This document shows positions 33,579-42,935 of a stretch of DNA of 64,000 bases, piece by piece. Below the pieces are notes generated by a model. The model searched no databases and was not told the origin of the DNA. It was given only the letters and a program-made list of their open reading frames with translations. A program made the translations under genes and the position numbers. This stretch comes from UBA6522 sp965204155 (GTDB lineage Bacteria; Pseudomonadota; Gammaproteobacteria; Steroidobacterales; Rariloculaceae): positions 4,154,001-4,218,000 of the forward strand of contig OZ241971.1 in assembly GCA_965204155.1 (NCBI GenBank), in the 5' to 3' direction. The number at the start of each line of letters is the position of its first letter. The first letter of the stretch is position 1.

Positions 33579-34661
33579 ATGGAACGCATCTACAACTTCT
33601 CCCCGGGTCCGGCTACGTTGCCCACCCGCGTTCTGGAGCAGGCCCGGGACGAAATGCTCAACTGGCGCGCCACGGGCATGTCGGTGATGGAAGTAAGTCA
33701 TCGCGGCAAGGAATTCGTCGACCTCGCCGAACGAGCCACGGCTACTTTTCGCGAGTTGCTCGATATCCCCGACAACTACCGCGTGCTGTTTCTGCAGGGC
33801 GGCGCCACGATGCAGTTTGCGGCTCTGCCGCTCAACCTTGCGGGCCCGGAGGATGCCGCGGACTATGTGACTACCGGGAACTGGGGCGTCAAGGCCTTTG
33901 GCGAGGCGCAGCGGTACCTGCGGGCCAACGAAGCAGCCACCGGCCGGGACGGGAATTTCAGGCGTATTCCGGATCCGGACACGTGGCGCCTGACGGACGA
34001 TGCCAGCTACCTCCATCTGGTCACCAACGAGACCGTGGTCGGCGTGGAGTTCCACGAGATTCCCGAGGTTTCCGAGGCGCCGATCGCCGCCGACATGTCA
34101 TCGACGCTGCTGTCTCGCCCGGTCGATGTGAGCCGTTTCGGGGTGATTTACGCCGGCGCCCAGAAGAACATCGGTCCGCCGGGCGTCACCGTCGTGATCG
34201 TGCGGAAAGACCTGCTCGGCCGGGCGCGGCCGGAAACGCCCACCGTAGTCAACTACCGGGTCATGGCGGATACCGATTCCATGTCGAATACCCCGCCGAC
34301 GTTTTCGTGGTACGTGTCCGGACTGGTCTTCGAATGGGTCAGGGAGCAGGGCGGGCTCGCAGCCATGGCCGAACGCAACCGCCGCAAGGCGACCCGGCTC
34401 TATGCGGCGATCGACGGCAGCGATTTCTACGACAACCCCGTGGACCCCGCCTGCAGATCCTGGATGAATGTCCCGTTCACCCTGGCGGACACGAACCTGG
34501 ATGCCGTATTCCTTGAGGAATCGGCCCACGCGGGCCTCGCCAACCTGAAAGGGCACCGGCTGGTGGGCGGTATGCGGGCCAGCATCTACAACGCCCTCCC
34601 CGAGGCGGGCGTGGACGCCCTGATTGAATTCATGACGGACTTTGAAGCCCGGCGCGGCTAG
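33579..34661 (+). CDS. serC: Phosphoserine aminotransferase SerC
   Basis: A 360-residue PLP enzyme making phosphoserine, and also the matching step of pyridoxal phosphate synthesis. ATG 33579 gives MERIYNFSPGPATLP, the family start; GTG 33570 is in frame and also has a weak Shine-Dalgarno. The PLP lysine is in GAQKNIGPPGVT. Other family blocks: VMEVSHRGKEF, LFLQGGATMQFAALPLNL, and the C-terminal GLKGHR-like NLKGHRLVGGMRASIYNALP. Between gyrA and a serA-type gene, so two serine-pathway steps are side by side. Confidence 0.97.
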   Translation: MERIYNFSPGPATLPTRVLEQARDEMLNWRATGMSVMEVSHRGKEFVDLAERATATFRELLDIPDNYRVLFLQGGATMQFAALPLNLAGPEDAADYVTTGNWGVKAFGEAQRYLRANEAATGRDGNFRRIPDPDTWRLTDDASYLHLVTNETVVGVEFHEIPEVSEAPIAADMSSTLLSRPVDVSRFGVIYAGAQKNIGPPGVTVVIVRKDLLGRARPETPTVVNYRVMADTDSMSNTPPTFSWYVSGLVFEWVREQGGLAAMAERNRRKATRLYAAIDGSDFYDNPVDPACRSWMNVPFTLADTNLDAVFLEESAHAGLANLKGHRLVGGMRASIYNALPEAGVDALIEFMTDFEARRG

Positions 34662-34691
34662 GGTCGATTTCACAGGGGACACGGAAGAGCA

Positions 34692-35870
34692 ATGAACAGA
34701 TTCAAGGTACGGACGTTCAACAAGCTTGCCGAAGAAGGGCTGCGCCGGCTGCCGGAGGAGCGCTACGAGGTGGGTCCAGACGTGTCCGGCCCGAATGCCA
34801 TCATGCTGCGATCGCACAATCTTCATGACCTGGCGCTGCCTGATTCGCTGTTCGCCGTGGCCCGTGCCGGCGCCGGGGTGAACAATATCCCGGTAGATTC
34901 TCTGAGCCAACGCGGGATTCCGGTTTTTAATGCCCCGGGTGCCAACGCCAACGCGGTGAAGGAACTGGTGGTGGGCTCGCTGCTCATGGTCGCCCGCAAC
35001 CTGCCGGCCGCCAGGGACTACGTGCGTGGCCTCTCCGGCGACGACCGGCGGATCAACTCGGCGGTGGAGGCCGGCAAGAAGCAGTTCACCGGATTCGAGT
35101 TGCCGAGCCGAACGCTGGGCGTCATCGGCCTCGGCGCGATCGGAGTGGAGGTTGCCAACGCGGGGTTGGCCCTGGGCATGCAGGTGGTGGGTTACGACCC
35201 CAAGGTGACGGTTCGCCGTGCGTGGCAACTCTCTTCCGGAGTCCAGCAAGCGAACCAGCTTGACGAGATATTCGAGCGCGCGGACGTGATTAGTCCCCAC
35301 GTGCCGCTGAACGGCGAAACGCGGGCACTGGTGAATCGTGCCCGTCTCGAGCTGCTTGCGCCGGGCGCTATCGTGCTGAATTTTTCCCGCCAGGGGGTGG
35401 TGGATGACGCTGCCGTGCTGGAGCTGACCCGGGCGGGACGCATCGGGGCCTATGTCACCGATTTTCCAACCGCGTCACTCGTGGGACAGCCCCGCGTCGT
35501 ATGCCTGCCCCATCTGGGTGCGTCCACGACGGAAGCGGAGGCCAACTGTGCCGTCATGGTGGCGGAGAACCTCAAGTTGTATCTCGAGCATGGGGAAATT
35601 CGGGCGTCCGTCAACTTTCCGGATGCACTTCTGCCCAGGCGGCGCCCACACCGCCTGGCCATTGCCAACGCCAATGTGCCGGCCATGGTAGGCCAGATAT
35701 CCATCGCGCTGGCGGAAGCGAGCATCAATATTGCCGACCTTCTGAACGTCTCGCGGGGCGAGCTGGCCTATACCCTCATCGACGTGGACGAGCCCGTGAG
35801 CAAGGCGACAATGGGGCGCATTGCGTCCATCGATGGCATACTTTGCGCCCGGTTGCTGGTAGAGGACTAG
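34692..35870 (+). CDS. serA: Phosphoglycerate dehydrogenase with ACT domain
   Basis: A 392-residue D-2-hydroxyacid dehydrogenase, most likely 3-phosphoglycerate dehydrogenase. The NAD motif is GVIGLGAIG. Catalytic arginine in NFSRQGVVD and histidine in CLPHLGAST are present, but the expected glutamate is absent: the segment reads AYVTDFPTASL. This TDFP form occurs, as I recall, in a distinct short SerA clade found in Clostridia and Bacteroides. A C-terminal ACT domain (about 320-390) may give feedback control by serine. It stands between serC and pheA, where pseudomonads have no such gene. Confidence 0.85.
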   Translation: MNRFKVRTFNKLAEEGLRRLPEERYEVGPDVSGPNAIMLRSHNLHDLALPDSLFAVARAGAGVNNIPVDSLSQRGIPVFNAPGANANAVKELVVGSLLMVARNLPAARDYVRGLSGDDRRINSAVEAGKKQFTGFELPSRTLGVIGLGAIGVEVANAGLALGMQVVGYDPKVTVRRAWQLSSGVQQANQLDEIFERADVISPHVPLNGETRALVNRARLELLAPGAIVLNFSRQGVVDDAAVLELTRAGRIGAYVTDFPTASLVGQPRVVCLPHLGASTTEAEANCAVMVAENLKLYLEHGEIRASVNFPDALLPRRRPHRLAIANANVPAMVGQISIALAEASINIADLLNVSRGELAYTLIDVDEPVSKATMGRIASIDGILCARLLVED

Positions 35871-35924
35871 CAACCGCCGGGGCTAGCCTGTTCCCTCGTT
35901 CAACGCAGATGACAGAGTTTCGAC

Positions 35925-37031
35925 ATGAATGACCAGTCCGCTGCCGACGGCGACGCCGCGCTGGGTGCGCTGCGCAGCCGGGTCGACGAGATCGATGCCC
36001 GGATCCAGGCGCTGATCTCGGAACGGGCGGCCGTTGCGCGCAAGATCGGCGAGGCCAAGGGCTTCTCGCGATCGGCGGAATACTATCGGCCGGAGCGCGA
36101 AGCCCACGTCCTGCGCGATGTGGTCAGCCGAAACGACGGTCCGCTCGGAAACGAGGAAATGGTCCGCGTATTCCGCGAGATCATGTCGGCATGCCTGGCC
36201 CAGGAAGAGCCCCTGAAGGTCGCCTTTCTGGGCCCGGAGGGCACCTTCACCCAGTCGGCGGTGCTCAAGCAGTTCGGACACTCCGTGAGAGCGCTGTCGC
36301 TGCCGACCATCGACGAAGTGTTCCGGGAAGTGGAGGGCGGAACCGCCGATTTTGGCGTGGTTCCGGTGGAAAATTCCTCCGAGGGTACCGTGACCCATAC
36401 CCTGGACATGTTCCTGAGTTCACCGCTGAAGATCTGCGGCGAGGTCGAACTGAGAATTCACCAGCACCTGATGGGACGGATGGACAATGTCCGCAAGATC
36501 GTGCGCGTCTGCTCGCACCCGCAGTCCCTGGCCCAGTGCCGCGCGTGGCTCGCCCAGTCGTTGCCGGACGTGGAAACGATTCCCGTTTCAAGCAATGCGG
36601 CGGCCGCCCGCCGCGCCCGGGACGAAGACGGCACGGCCGCCATCGCCGGGGAGGTGGCGGCGGAGGTCTATGGGCTGAATATCGTCATCCCGAATATCGA
36701 GGACTACGCCGACAATACGACACGGTTCCTGGTCATCGGTCCCCGGCTCTTTCCGCCAAGCGGCGACGACAAGACGTCACTGCTGATTTCCTCCGCCGGG
36801 ACCAGGGGTGCGGGCGTGCTTCATAATCTGCTGGATCCCCTTGCACAGGGAGGCATCAGCATGACCCGCATCGAGTCGCGTCCGTCGCGGCGCCGCAGGT
36901 GGGATTACGTATTCTTCGTGGATATCGAGGGGCATGCCGAGGACGAAGGCGTGCGCAAGGCTCTGGAGCAGGTCGAGTCCCACGCAAACCTGTTCCGCGT
37001 GCTGGGCTCCTATCCCAAGGCCATTCTCTAG
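35925..37031 (+). CDS. pheA: Bifunctional chorismate mutase/prephenate dehydratase PheA
   Basis: A 368-residue enzyme converting chorismate to prephenate and then phenylpyruvate. The N-terminal chorismate mutase (about 10-95: ALRSRVDEIDARIQALISER, KGFSRSAEYYRPERE) is followed by prephenate dehydratase (FLGPEGTFTQSA, VPVENSSEGTVTHTLDMF, the catalytic DNTTRFLVIG) and an ACT regulatory domain with the phenylalanine-binding ESRPSRRRRWDYVFFVDIEG. Length matches the pseudomonad P-protein (365). 54 bp after serA. Confidence 0.97.
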   Translation: MNDQSAADGDAALGALRSRVDEIDARIQALISERAAVARKIGEAKGFSRSAEYYRPEREAHVLRDVVSRNDGPLGNEEMVRVFREIMSACLAQEEPLKVAFLGPEGTFTQSAVLKQFGHSVRALSLPTIDEVFREVEGGTADFGVVPVENSSEGTVTHTLDMFLSSPLKICGEVELRIHQHLMGRMDNVRKIVRVCSHPQSLAQCRAWLAQSLPDVETIPVSSNAAAARRARDEDGTAAIAGEVAAEVYGLNIVIPNIEDYADNTTRFLVIGPRLFPPSGDDKTSLLISSAGTRGAGVLHNLLDPLAQGGISMTRIESRPSRRRRWDYVFFVDIEGHAEDEGVRKALEQVESHANLFRVLGSYPKAIL

Positions 37032-37079
37032 CGGTATCCTCATCGAATACCGGACTTTCGCGACACTCCTTGGTCAAAT

Positions 37080-38423
37080 ATGCAAGCTGATTCACTGAGT
37101 GCCGTTCGGCAGGCATTCGTCGTGCACCCGGTTCGCGAGGTGGGTGGCGAAGTGCGCGTGCCGGGAGACAAGTCGATCTCTCACCGCACCGCGTTGCTGA
37201 GTGCGCTGGCCGAGGGGAGCAGTTCGGTAAAGGGATTCCTGCTTGGGGACGACTGCCTCGCAACCGCGTCGGCGCTGCGTTCCCTGGGGGTGGAGGTCGA
37301 TGTGGAGGGCGGCGACCTTCGCGTGCAGGGTGTCGGTCTGGATGGTTTGCGGCCCCCCGACGGACCGTTGGACCTGGGAAACTCCGGGACCGGGATGCGC
37401 CTGCTGGCCGGAGTGTTGGCCTCGCAACCGTTCGCCAGCGAACTTACCGGCGATGCATCCTTGCGGAGCCGTCCCATGGAGCGCGTTGCAAGTCCGCTTC
37501 GTGCCATGGGAGCCGACGTTGAGACCCGGTCGGGAACCGCCCCGATCCGCATAAGCGGCCGGTATCCGCTGAAGGCGCTCGATTACACTCTGCCGGTGGC
37601 CAGTGCGCAGCTCAAGTCCGCCTTGCTGCTGGCGGGCCTGCGCGCCCGCGGCCGGACCATCGTTCGTTCGCCGGGCCGCAGCCGCGACCATACCGAACGG
37701 CTGCTGAGAGCCATGGGCGTTGCCGTGGAATCGAGGCTCGACGAAGTCGTGTCCGTGCGCGCGCCTGGGCGGCTGAAGCCGATCGACACGGAGATTCCGG
37801 GCGACTTCTCGTCGGCAGCCTTTTTCCTGGTCGCCGGCCTGCTCGCAGCACCCAGGGGACTGTTGATCCGAAACGTCGGCGTCAATCCCACCCGCAGCGG
37901 TCTGCTCAGCATCGTCGAAGCCATGGGCGGGCGCATCGAGACCCGGGCCCGGCGTATTCTCGGGGGCGAACCCGTTGCCGATATCTTCGTCTCCAGGAGC
38001 GAACTGCGCGGCATCGAAGTGCCTCCTGAATGGGTGCCGCTCGCCATTGACGAGTTTCCGGTTCTGTTTGTTGCCGCCGCCTGCGCCAGGGGCACGACCG
38101 TGATCCGCGGTGCGGAAGAATTACGCTACAAGGAAAGCGACCGCATCGGTGTCATGGCCGCCGGACTTCAAGCACTGGGCGCCGATGTGGTTGAAAAGGC
38201 CGACGGACTGGTCATTGAAGGCGGCAAGTTGCAGGGTGGCCGGCTGGACGCACAGGGCGATCACCGTATCGCGATGGCCTTTGCGATCGCCGGCACAGCG
38301 GCCCGGGAACTCATCGAGATTTTGGGGACCGAGCAGGTTTCCACGTCGTTTCCGGACTTCGGGCGCATCGCGGCCGGCTGCGGTCTTGGCATCGAGACCA
38401 GGACCGTCGGGGCGAGCGAATGA
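37080..38423 (+). CDS. aroA: 3-phosphoshikimate 1-carboxyvinyltransferase (EPSP synthase)
   Basis: A 447-residue shikimate-pathway enzyme. Active-site segments are PGDKSISHRTALL, LGNSGTGMRLLAG, RSRPMERVASPL, GRSRDHTERLLRAMG and RYKESDRIGVM. The sequence is of the type found in pseudomonads, where the domain is fused to prephenate dehydrogenase; here it stands alone and no tyrA or hisC gene is in the cluster. The stop overlaps the cmk start by four bases (ATGA). Confidence 0.97.
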   Translation: MQADSLSAVRQAFVVHPVREVGGEVRVPGDKSISHRTALLSALAEGSSSVKGFLLGDDCLATASALRSLGVEVDVEGGDLRVQGVGLDGLRPPDGPLDLGNSGTGMRLLAGVLASQPFASELTGDASLRSRPMERVASPLRAMGADVETRSGTAPIRISGRYPLKALDYTLPVASAQLKSALLLAGLRARGRTIVRSPGRSRDHTERLLRAMGVAVESRLDEVVSVRAPGRLKPIDTEIPGDFSSAAFFLVAGLLAAPRGLLIRNVGVNPTRSGLLSIVEAMGGRIETRARRILGGEPVADIFVSRSELRGIEVPPEWVPLAIDEFPVLFVAAACARGTTVIRGAEELRYKESDRIGVMAAGLQALGADVVEKADGLVIEGGKLQGGRLDAQGDHRIAMAFAIAGTAARELIEILGTEQVSTSFPDFGRIAAGCGLGIETRTVGASE

Positions 38424-39109
38424 CGGTCGACGGTGTATCGGTCGTCGCAATCGACGGTCCCACGGGTTCCGGGAAGGGTGCGATCAGCCGGTCTGTTGCG
38501 GTGAGCCTGGGCTGGCACTTGCTGGACAGCGGCGCGCTGTACCGATCGGTGGCGCTGATGGTAAATCGCGAAGGACTTGCCTCGGGCGAACCGGAGGCGC
38601 TGGCTGCAGCCGCGTCGCGAATGCGCGTCGAGTTCTCGGCAGCCGCCGAACCGGAAGCGGTACTTCTGGATGGCGACAATGTCACTGCCCTGCTGCGGAC
38701 GGAGGAGTGCGGCGCCATGGCGTCCCGAATTGCCGCGATTCCGGCGGTTCGCAATGCTCTCTGGAAGCGGCAGCGGGCTTTCGCCAGACCGCCCGGACTC
38801 GTCGCCGACGGGCGCGACATGGGCACGGTGGTTTTTCCCGAAGCCGAATTGAAGGTCTATCTCACCGCCAGCCCGGAAGAACGTGCCCGGAGGCGCCATA
38901 AGCAGTTGATCCAAAAGGGTATTGATGTTAGCCTGCCGAACCTTTCGGAGGACATTGCGCGGCGGGACGAACGAGATGCCAACCGCGTGGTTGCGCCTCT
39001 CAAGCCCGCCGAGGATGCACGCGTTCTGGATTCCACCGGATTGACTCCGGAGGAAGTTGTCGCGCGCATCCGGGTATGGCTCCGGGAGAGTGGATTGCTT
39101 TCGAATTGA
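38420..39109 (+). CDS. cmk: Cytidylate kinase
   Basis: A 229-residue CMP/dCMP kinase. P-loop GPTGSGKGAISRSVA, the CMP-binding LLDSGALYRSVAL, the LRTEECGAMASRIAAIPAVR segment and the core VADGRDMGTVVFPEAELKVY are present, with RDERDANRVVAPLKPAEDA near the end. ATG overlaps the aroA stop. The pair cmk-rpsA is conserved. After the gene there is a GC hairpin (39116-39136) without a T-tract. Confidence 0.97.
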   Translation: MTVDGVSVVAIDGPTGSGKGAISRSVAVSLGWHLLDSGALYRSVALMVNREGLASGEPEALAAAASRMRVEFSAAAEPEAVLLDGDNVTALLRTEECGAMASRIAAIPAVRNALWKRQRAFARPPGLVADGRDMGTVVFPEAELKVYLTASPEERARRRHKQLIQKGIDVSLPNLSEDIARRDERDANRVVAPLKPAEDARVLDSTGLTPEEVVARIRVWLRESGLLSN

Positions 39110-39115
39110 ATGAGT

Positions 39116-39136
39116 GCGCCGGCAGGAGGCCGGCGC
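39116..39136 (+). other. GC-rich hairpin between cmk and rpsA
   Basis: GCGCCGGC (39116-39123) pairs with GCCGGCGC (39129-39136). No T-run follows, so this is a processing or stability element rather than a clear terminator. TAGAAT at about 39172 could be an rpsA -10. Confidence 0.4.
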
Positions 39137-39206
39137 GGAGTAACTGGCCGCCGGCCCAGGATGGGGCGGCGTAGAATTGGAGGCCCGCGCAAGCGGAAGT
39201 ACATGC

Positions 39207-40883
39207 ATGAGTGAATCCTTTGCCGAACTGCTGGAAGAGAGTCTTGCCAGCCGGCAGATGAAGCAGGGCGCGATCCTGCAGGCAACCGTCGTTGACGTGA
39301 ATCAGGACGTGGTCATCGTCAACGCCGGTCTGAAGTCCGAGGCCGTCATCCCGGCCAATCAGTTCCTCGACGACAAGGGGGAACTGGAGGTCGATGTCGG
39401 AGACGAAGTGGAAGTCGCGCTCGATGCGGTGGAGGACGGCTTCGGCGAAACCCGGTTGTCCAGGGAAAAGGCCAAGCGCACCCGCACCTGGAGTCGGCTG
39501 GAAGAGGCATTTGCCGACGGCAAGATCGTCAAGGGAACCATCAGCGGACGGGTTCGCGGCGGCTTCACCGTGGACCTCGACCTGGTCCGGGCCTTCCTGC
39601 CCGGGTCGCTGGTGGATGTTCGGCCGGTGCGCGATCCGGCCTATCTCGAGGGCAACACCCTCGAGTTCAAGGTCATCAAGCTCGACCAGCGGCGCAACAA
39701 CGTCGTCGTCTCCAGGCGCGCGGTCGTGGAGGAGGAGTACAGCGCGGAACGCGAGGCACTGCTCAAGAGTCTCCAGGAGGGTATAACGCTAAAGGGCGTG
39801 GTCAAGAACCTCACCGACTACGGCGCCTTTGTGGACCTGGGCGGCATCGACGGCCTGCTGCACATCACGGATATGGCCTGGAAACGGGTGAAGCATCCGT
39901 CCGAAGTGGTCAACGTCGGCGATGATCTGGAAGTGAAGGTGCTCAAGTTCGATCGGGAGCGCAGCCGCGTATCGCTCGGACTCAAGCAGCTTGGCGCCGA
40001 TCCGTGGACGGATCTCTCGCGCCGGCATCCTCACAATTCAAGAATATTCGGCAGGGTGACCAACATCGCCGACTATGGCTGCTTTGTGGAGATCGAGGAA
40101 GGCGTGGAAGGTCTTGTTCACGTTTCCGAGATGGACTGGACAAACAAAAACGTCAGTCCGCACAAGGTGGTCCAGATCGGCGACGAAGTGGAAGTCATGG
40201 TGCTGGACATCGACGAGGACAGGCGCCGCATTTCGCTGGGCCTGAAACAGTGCAAGCCCAACCCGTGGGTGGAATTCAGTCAGAACTTCCGCAAGGGCGA
40301 CCGGGTCGAGGGGCAAATCAAGTCGATCACGGATTTCGGCGTCTTCATCGGTTTGCCGGGGGGCATCGACGGACTTGTGCATCTCTCCGATCTCTCCTGG
40401 GATCTGCCCGGCGACGTGGCCGTGCGCAACTATCGCAAGGGCGAGGAACTTGAGACGACCGTGCTTGCCATCGATCCGGACCGGGAGCGAATCTCACTGG
40501 GCGTGAAGCAACTGGACAAGGATCCGCTGTCCCAGTTCATAGCCGAACATGCCTCGGGTTCAATCGTCCGCGGCGTCGTACAGGAAGTGGATGCCAGGGG
40601 CGCCACGATTGCTCTGGCGGACGGCGTCATGGGCCGGCTTCGCGCAACGGAGATCTCCCGCGACCGTGTCGATGATGCCAGGATGGTGCTCAAGCCGGGT
40701 GAGGAGGTCGAGGCCAGGCTGACCGGCGTGGATCGCCGGCACCGGAGCGTGACACTGTCCATCAAGGAGAAGGAGGCCAGAGAAGAGGCGCAGGCCATCT
40801 GGGACTACAAGTCCGAGGCCGGCAAGCCCGCGGCCGGCACGACGTTGGGCGACTTGCTCAAGGAGCAGATGACCTCGGACTAG
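39207..40883 (+). CDS. rpsA: 30S ribosomal protein S1
   Basis: A 558-residue mRNA-binding ribosomal protein with six S1 repeats, same length as E. coli (557). ATG 39207 (MSESFAELLEESLASRQMKQG) with GGAAG 39194-39198; the upstream in-frame start at 39177 is not conserved. The first two repeats bind the ribosome; repeats three to six carry the usual RNA-binding pattern, for example GVVKNLTDYGAFVDLGGIDG, GRVTNIADYGCFVEIEEGVE and GQIKSITDFGVFIGLPGGID. Followed by ihfB after 55 bp. Confidence 0.98.
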   Translation: MSESFAELLEESLASRQMKQGAILQATVVDVNQDVVIVNAGLKSEAVIPANQFLDDKGELEVDVGDEVEVALDAVEDGFGETRLSREKAKRTRTWSRLEEAFADGKIVKGTISGRVRGGFTVDLDLVRAFLPGSLVDVRPVRDPAYLEGNTLEFKVIKLDQRRNNVVVSRRAVVEEEYSAEREALLKSLQEGITLKGVVKNLTDYGAFVDLGGIDGLLHITDMAWKRVKHPSEVVNVGDDLEVKVLKFDRERSRVSLGLKQLGADPWTDLSRRHPHNSRIFGRVTNIADYGCFVEIEEGVEGLVHVSEMDWTNKNVSPHKVVQIGDEVEVMVLDIDEDRRRISLGLKQCKPNPWVEFSQNFRKGDRVEGQIKSITDFGVFIGLPGGIDGLVHLSDLSWDLPGDVAVRNYRKGEELETTVLAIDPDRERISLGVKQLDKDPLSQFIAEHASGSIVRGVVQEVDARGATIALADGVMGRLRATEISRDRVDDARMVLKPGEEVEARLTGVDRRHRSVTLSIKEKEAREEAQAIWDYKSEAGKPAAGTTLGDLLKEQMTSD

Positions 40884-40938
40884 CAACCGAACATTTGAAA
40901 ACAGGTCGGGTATCGACGATACCCCTCGAAGATGGTGC

Positions 40939-41247
40939 ATGGCCATGACAAAGTCTGAATTGATCGAATCGGTCGCCAGCAAGCAGAAACATCTGCCCGC
41001 GAAGGACGTGGAGTTGGCGATCAAGCAACTCCTGGAGCTGATGAGCGAAACGCTTGCCGATGGCCAGCGGATCGAAATCAGGGGATTCGGCAGTTTCTCC
41101 CTGCATTACCGTCCTCCACGGACAGGCCGTAACCCAAAGACCGGCGAACCCGTTGCGCTTGCCGGCAAGTACGTACCCCATTTCAAGCCGGGCAAGGATC
41201 TGCGAGAGCGCGTCAACGGAGGACGTCATTTGCCTGTACGCAGTTGA
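40939..41247 (+). CDS. ihfB: Integration host factor subunit beta
   Basis: A nucleoid protein that bends DNA as a heterodimer with IhfA. ATG 40939 or 40945 can be used; the second gives MTKSELIESVASKQ as in E. coli. Family markers: RIEIRGFGSFSLHYR, the beta-arm RTGRNPKTGEPV with the intercalating proline, and KYVPHFKPGKDLRERVN. 102 or 100 residues, slightly longer than E. coli (94). Standard place after rpsA. Confidence 0.97.
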   Translation: MAMTKSELIESVASKQKHLPAKDVELAIKQLLELMSETLADGQRIEIRGFGSFSLHYRPPRTGRNPKTGEPVALAGKYVPHFKPGKDLRERVNGGRHLPVRS

Positions 41248-41329
41248 CGCGCGTTCCGACTCGCCTGGTCAACGTCTACTTCCGGTGCGCTGAAGCGATT
41301 TTCGGGCTGTCGACAGGAGATTGGCCGCT

Positions 41330-41626
41330 GTGCGCAAGATCGGAATTTTCTTCGCCTTACTCCTGGTTGTCCTGATCGCGGCGGTCTTTGCCTGGAACAA
41401 TCCGGGCACCCTCGATGTCGACATTGCCTTCACCCGTTTCGAGAACGTCTCCGTTCCCCTGGCTTTTGCCGTCGCATTTGCAGTCGGCTGGCTGGTCGGC
41501 CTGATCTCTGCGGGAGCCGCTTTGGTTCGGATGGCCGGCGAGCGGCGGCGATTGCGGCGCAAGCTCAGGCTGGCCGAGGCCGAGGTGAGCAGCCTGCGCA
41601 GTCTTCCGCTGCAAGATGCCGACTGA
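41330..41626 (+). CDS. lapA: Lipopolysaccharide assembly protein LapA
   Basis: A 98-residue inner membrane protein with two hydrophobic helices (about 5-22 and 44-64) and a charged C-terminal coiled coil. GTG 41330 is chosen because AGGAG at 41315-41319 is 10 bases upstream; the TTG at 41321 is too close. The block AWNNPGTLDVDIAFTRFENV resembles the LapA/YciS family. The stop lies 11 bases inside lapB. LapA and LapB regulate LpxC turnover and lipopolysaccharide supply in E. coli. Confidence 0.9.
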   Translation: MRKIGIFFALLLVVLIAAVFAWNNPGTLDVDIAFTRFENVSVPLAFAVAFAVGWLVGLISAGAALVRMAGERRRLRRKLRLAEAEVSSLRSLPLQDAD

Positions 41627-42800
41627 ATCGACATTCCTGCTGGCCGGCCTGCTGGTCATCGCGGCGGCCATTGGCTGGGTCTTTGCCCGACTGCCGGAAT
41701 TCCGGCGCGATGAACCATCGGAGTCGTCGATCGGCGCGGACTACCTTCGCGGTCTGAACCTCGTTCTCAATCGGCAGACGGACGAGGCCCTGGAACTCTT
41801 CGTCCAGATGGCCAGGGTCGACGACGAAACCCTGGAAACGCATTTCGCGCTCGGGCACCTGTTCCGCCGCCGGGGCGAGGTGGACCGGGCGATCCGGGTG
41901 CACCAGAACCTGCTGGCGCGACCCAATCTCAGCGAGACGCAACGTCACCAGGCGCTGTTTTCCCTGGCCAGCGACTATCTCGGTGCGGGACTCTTCGACC
42001 GGGCGGAGAAACTCTTCAATGAGCTGCGGTCGAGCCCGACAATGGCGGAGTCGGCGCTGCGTAACCTGGTGGACATCTACGAACGGCAGCGGGACTGGGA
42101 GAAGGCCATCGAGGCCCGCCGCAAGCTCGATTCGAAAATCGGCGAAAAATCAGTGGAGGTCGCCCACTATCATTGCGAACTCGCCGAAGGCGCGCGCCTG
42201 GATGGGGACATGGCAACGGCGCGGCAGCATCTGAAGAACGCCGGGCGAAGTGTGGCCCGTACCTTGAGGGGCACGTTGATCCGCGCGGCGATCGCCAGCG
42301 AGGAGGGCGATCATTCGCAGGCGGTTACGCTGTACAAGCAGTTGCTGACCTCGGACCGTCGCCTGATGGCCGAAATTCTTCCGCTTCTCGAGTCGGCCTG
42401 CCGGGAAATCGGCCGCGACGGAGAGATCGAGCGATACCTGAAAGGCCTCATCGGCAGGGATGAATCGATCAAGCGGGATATCGCCTACGCGGCGATTGCG
42501 AGCGGGCTGGAACAGGCGCCGCTGCTACGCGATTGCGTGGAGGAGTTTCTCCTGGTCAACGACACGCTCGCTCCGCTGATCGATGTCGAGCACCTGAAGG
42601 CGCTGCCCCCGGACAGGCGCCGGGAGTCGATACACAGGATTTGCGGCGGACTGCGGCGCCTGGCCACGTCAGGTTCCCGCTACCGCTGCACGAGTTGCGG
42701 CTACAGTACGAAGCGTCTGCTCTGGCACTGCCCGAGTTGCAAGTCCTGGGAGTCCATTCGACCGGTGCAGACGTTTCGATTTGCGGAAATGACGGCTTAG
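41616..42800 (+). CDS. lapB: Lipopolysaccharide assembly protein LapB
   Basis: A 394-residue protein (YciM) with one N-terminal membrane helix (about 5-24), a tandem of TPR repeats (about 45-345, starting SSIGADYLRGLNLVLNRQTD) and a C-terminal rubredoxin-like zinc domain with C-x2-C pairs (CTSCGY and CPSCKSW). It acts as adaptor of FtsH for LpxC degradation in E. coli. Length is close to E. coli (389). The start overlaps lapA, so the pair is co-translated. pyrF, which follows in E. coli, is absent here. Confidence 0.96.
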   Translation: MPTESTFLLAGLLVIAAAIGWVFARLPEFRRDEPSESSIGADYLRGLNLVLNRQTDEALELFVQMARVDDETLETHFALGHLFRRRGEVDRAIRVHQNLLARPNLSETQRHQALFSLASDYLGAGLFDRAEKLFNELRSSPTMAESALRNLVDIYERQRDWEKAIEARRKLDSKIGEKSVEVAHYHCELAEGARLDGDMATARQHLKNAGRSVARTLRGTLIRAAIASEEGDHSQAVTLYKQLLTSDRRLMAEILPLLESACREIGRDGEIERYLKGLIGRDESIKRDIAYAAIASGLEQAPLLRDCVEEFLLVNDTLAPLIDVEHLKALPPDRRRESIHRICGGLRRLATSGSRYRCTSCGYSTKRLLWHCPSCKSWESIRPVQTFRFAEMTA

Positions 42801-42935
42801 GCGGCCGGGGTCCAGGCATCCGGGGGTTACATGCCGCATTTGTAGTCAATCTCGCCGGATTCTAAGGCTGCCGCCTTGTTCCCGGCATCCTAGGATTCCT
42901 TTGTCCCAATCCAATTGTTGACAAAGGAGAGACTG

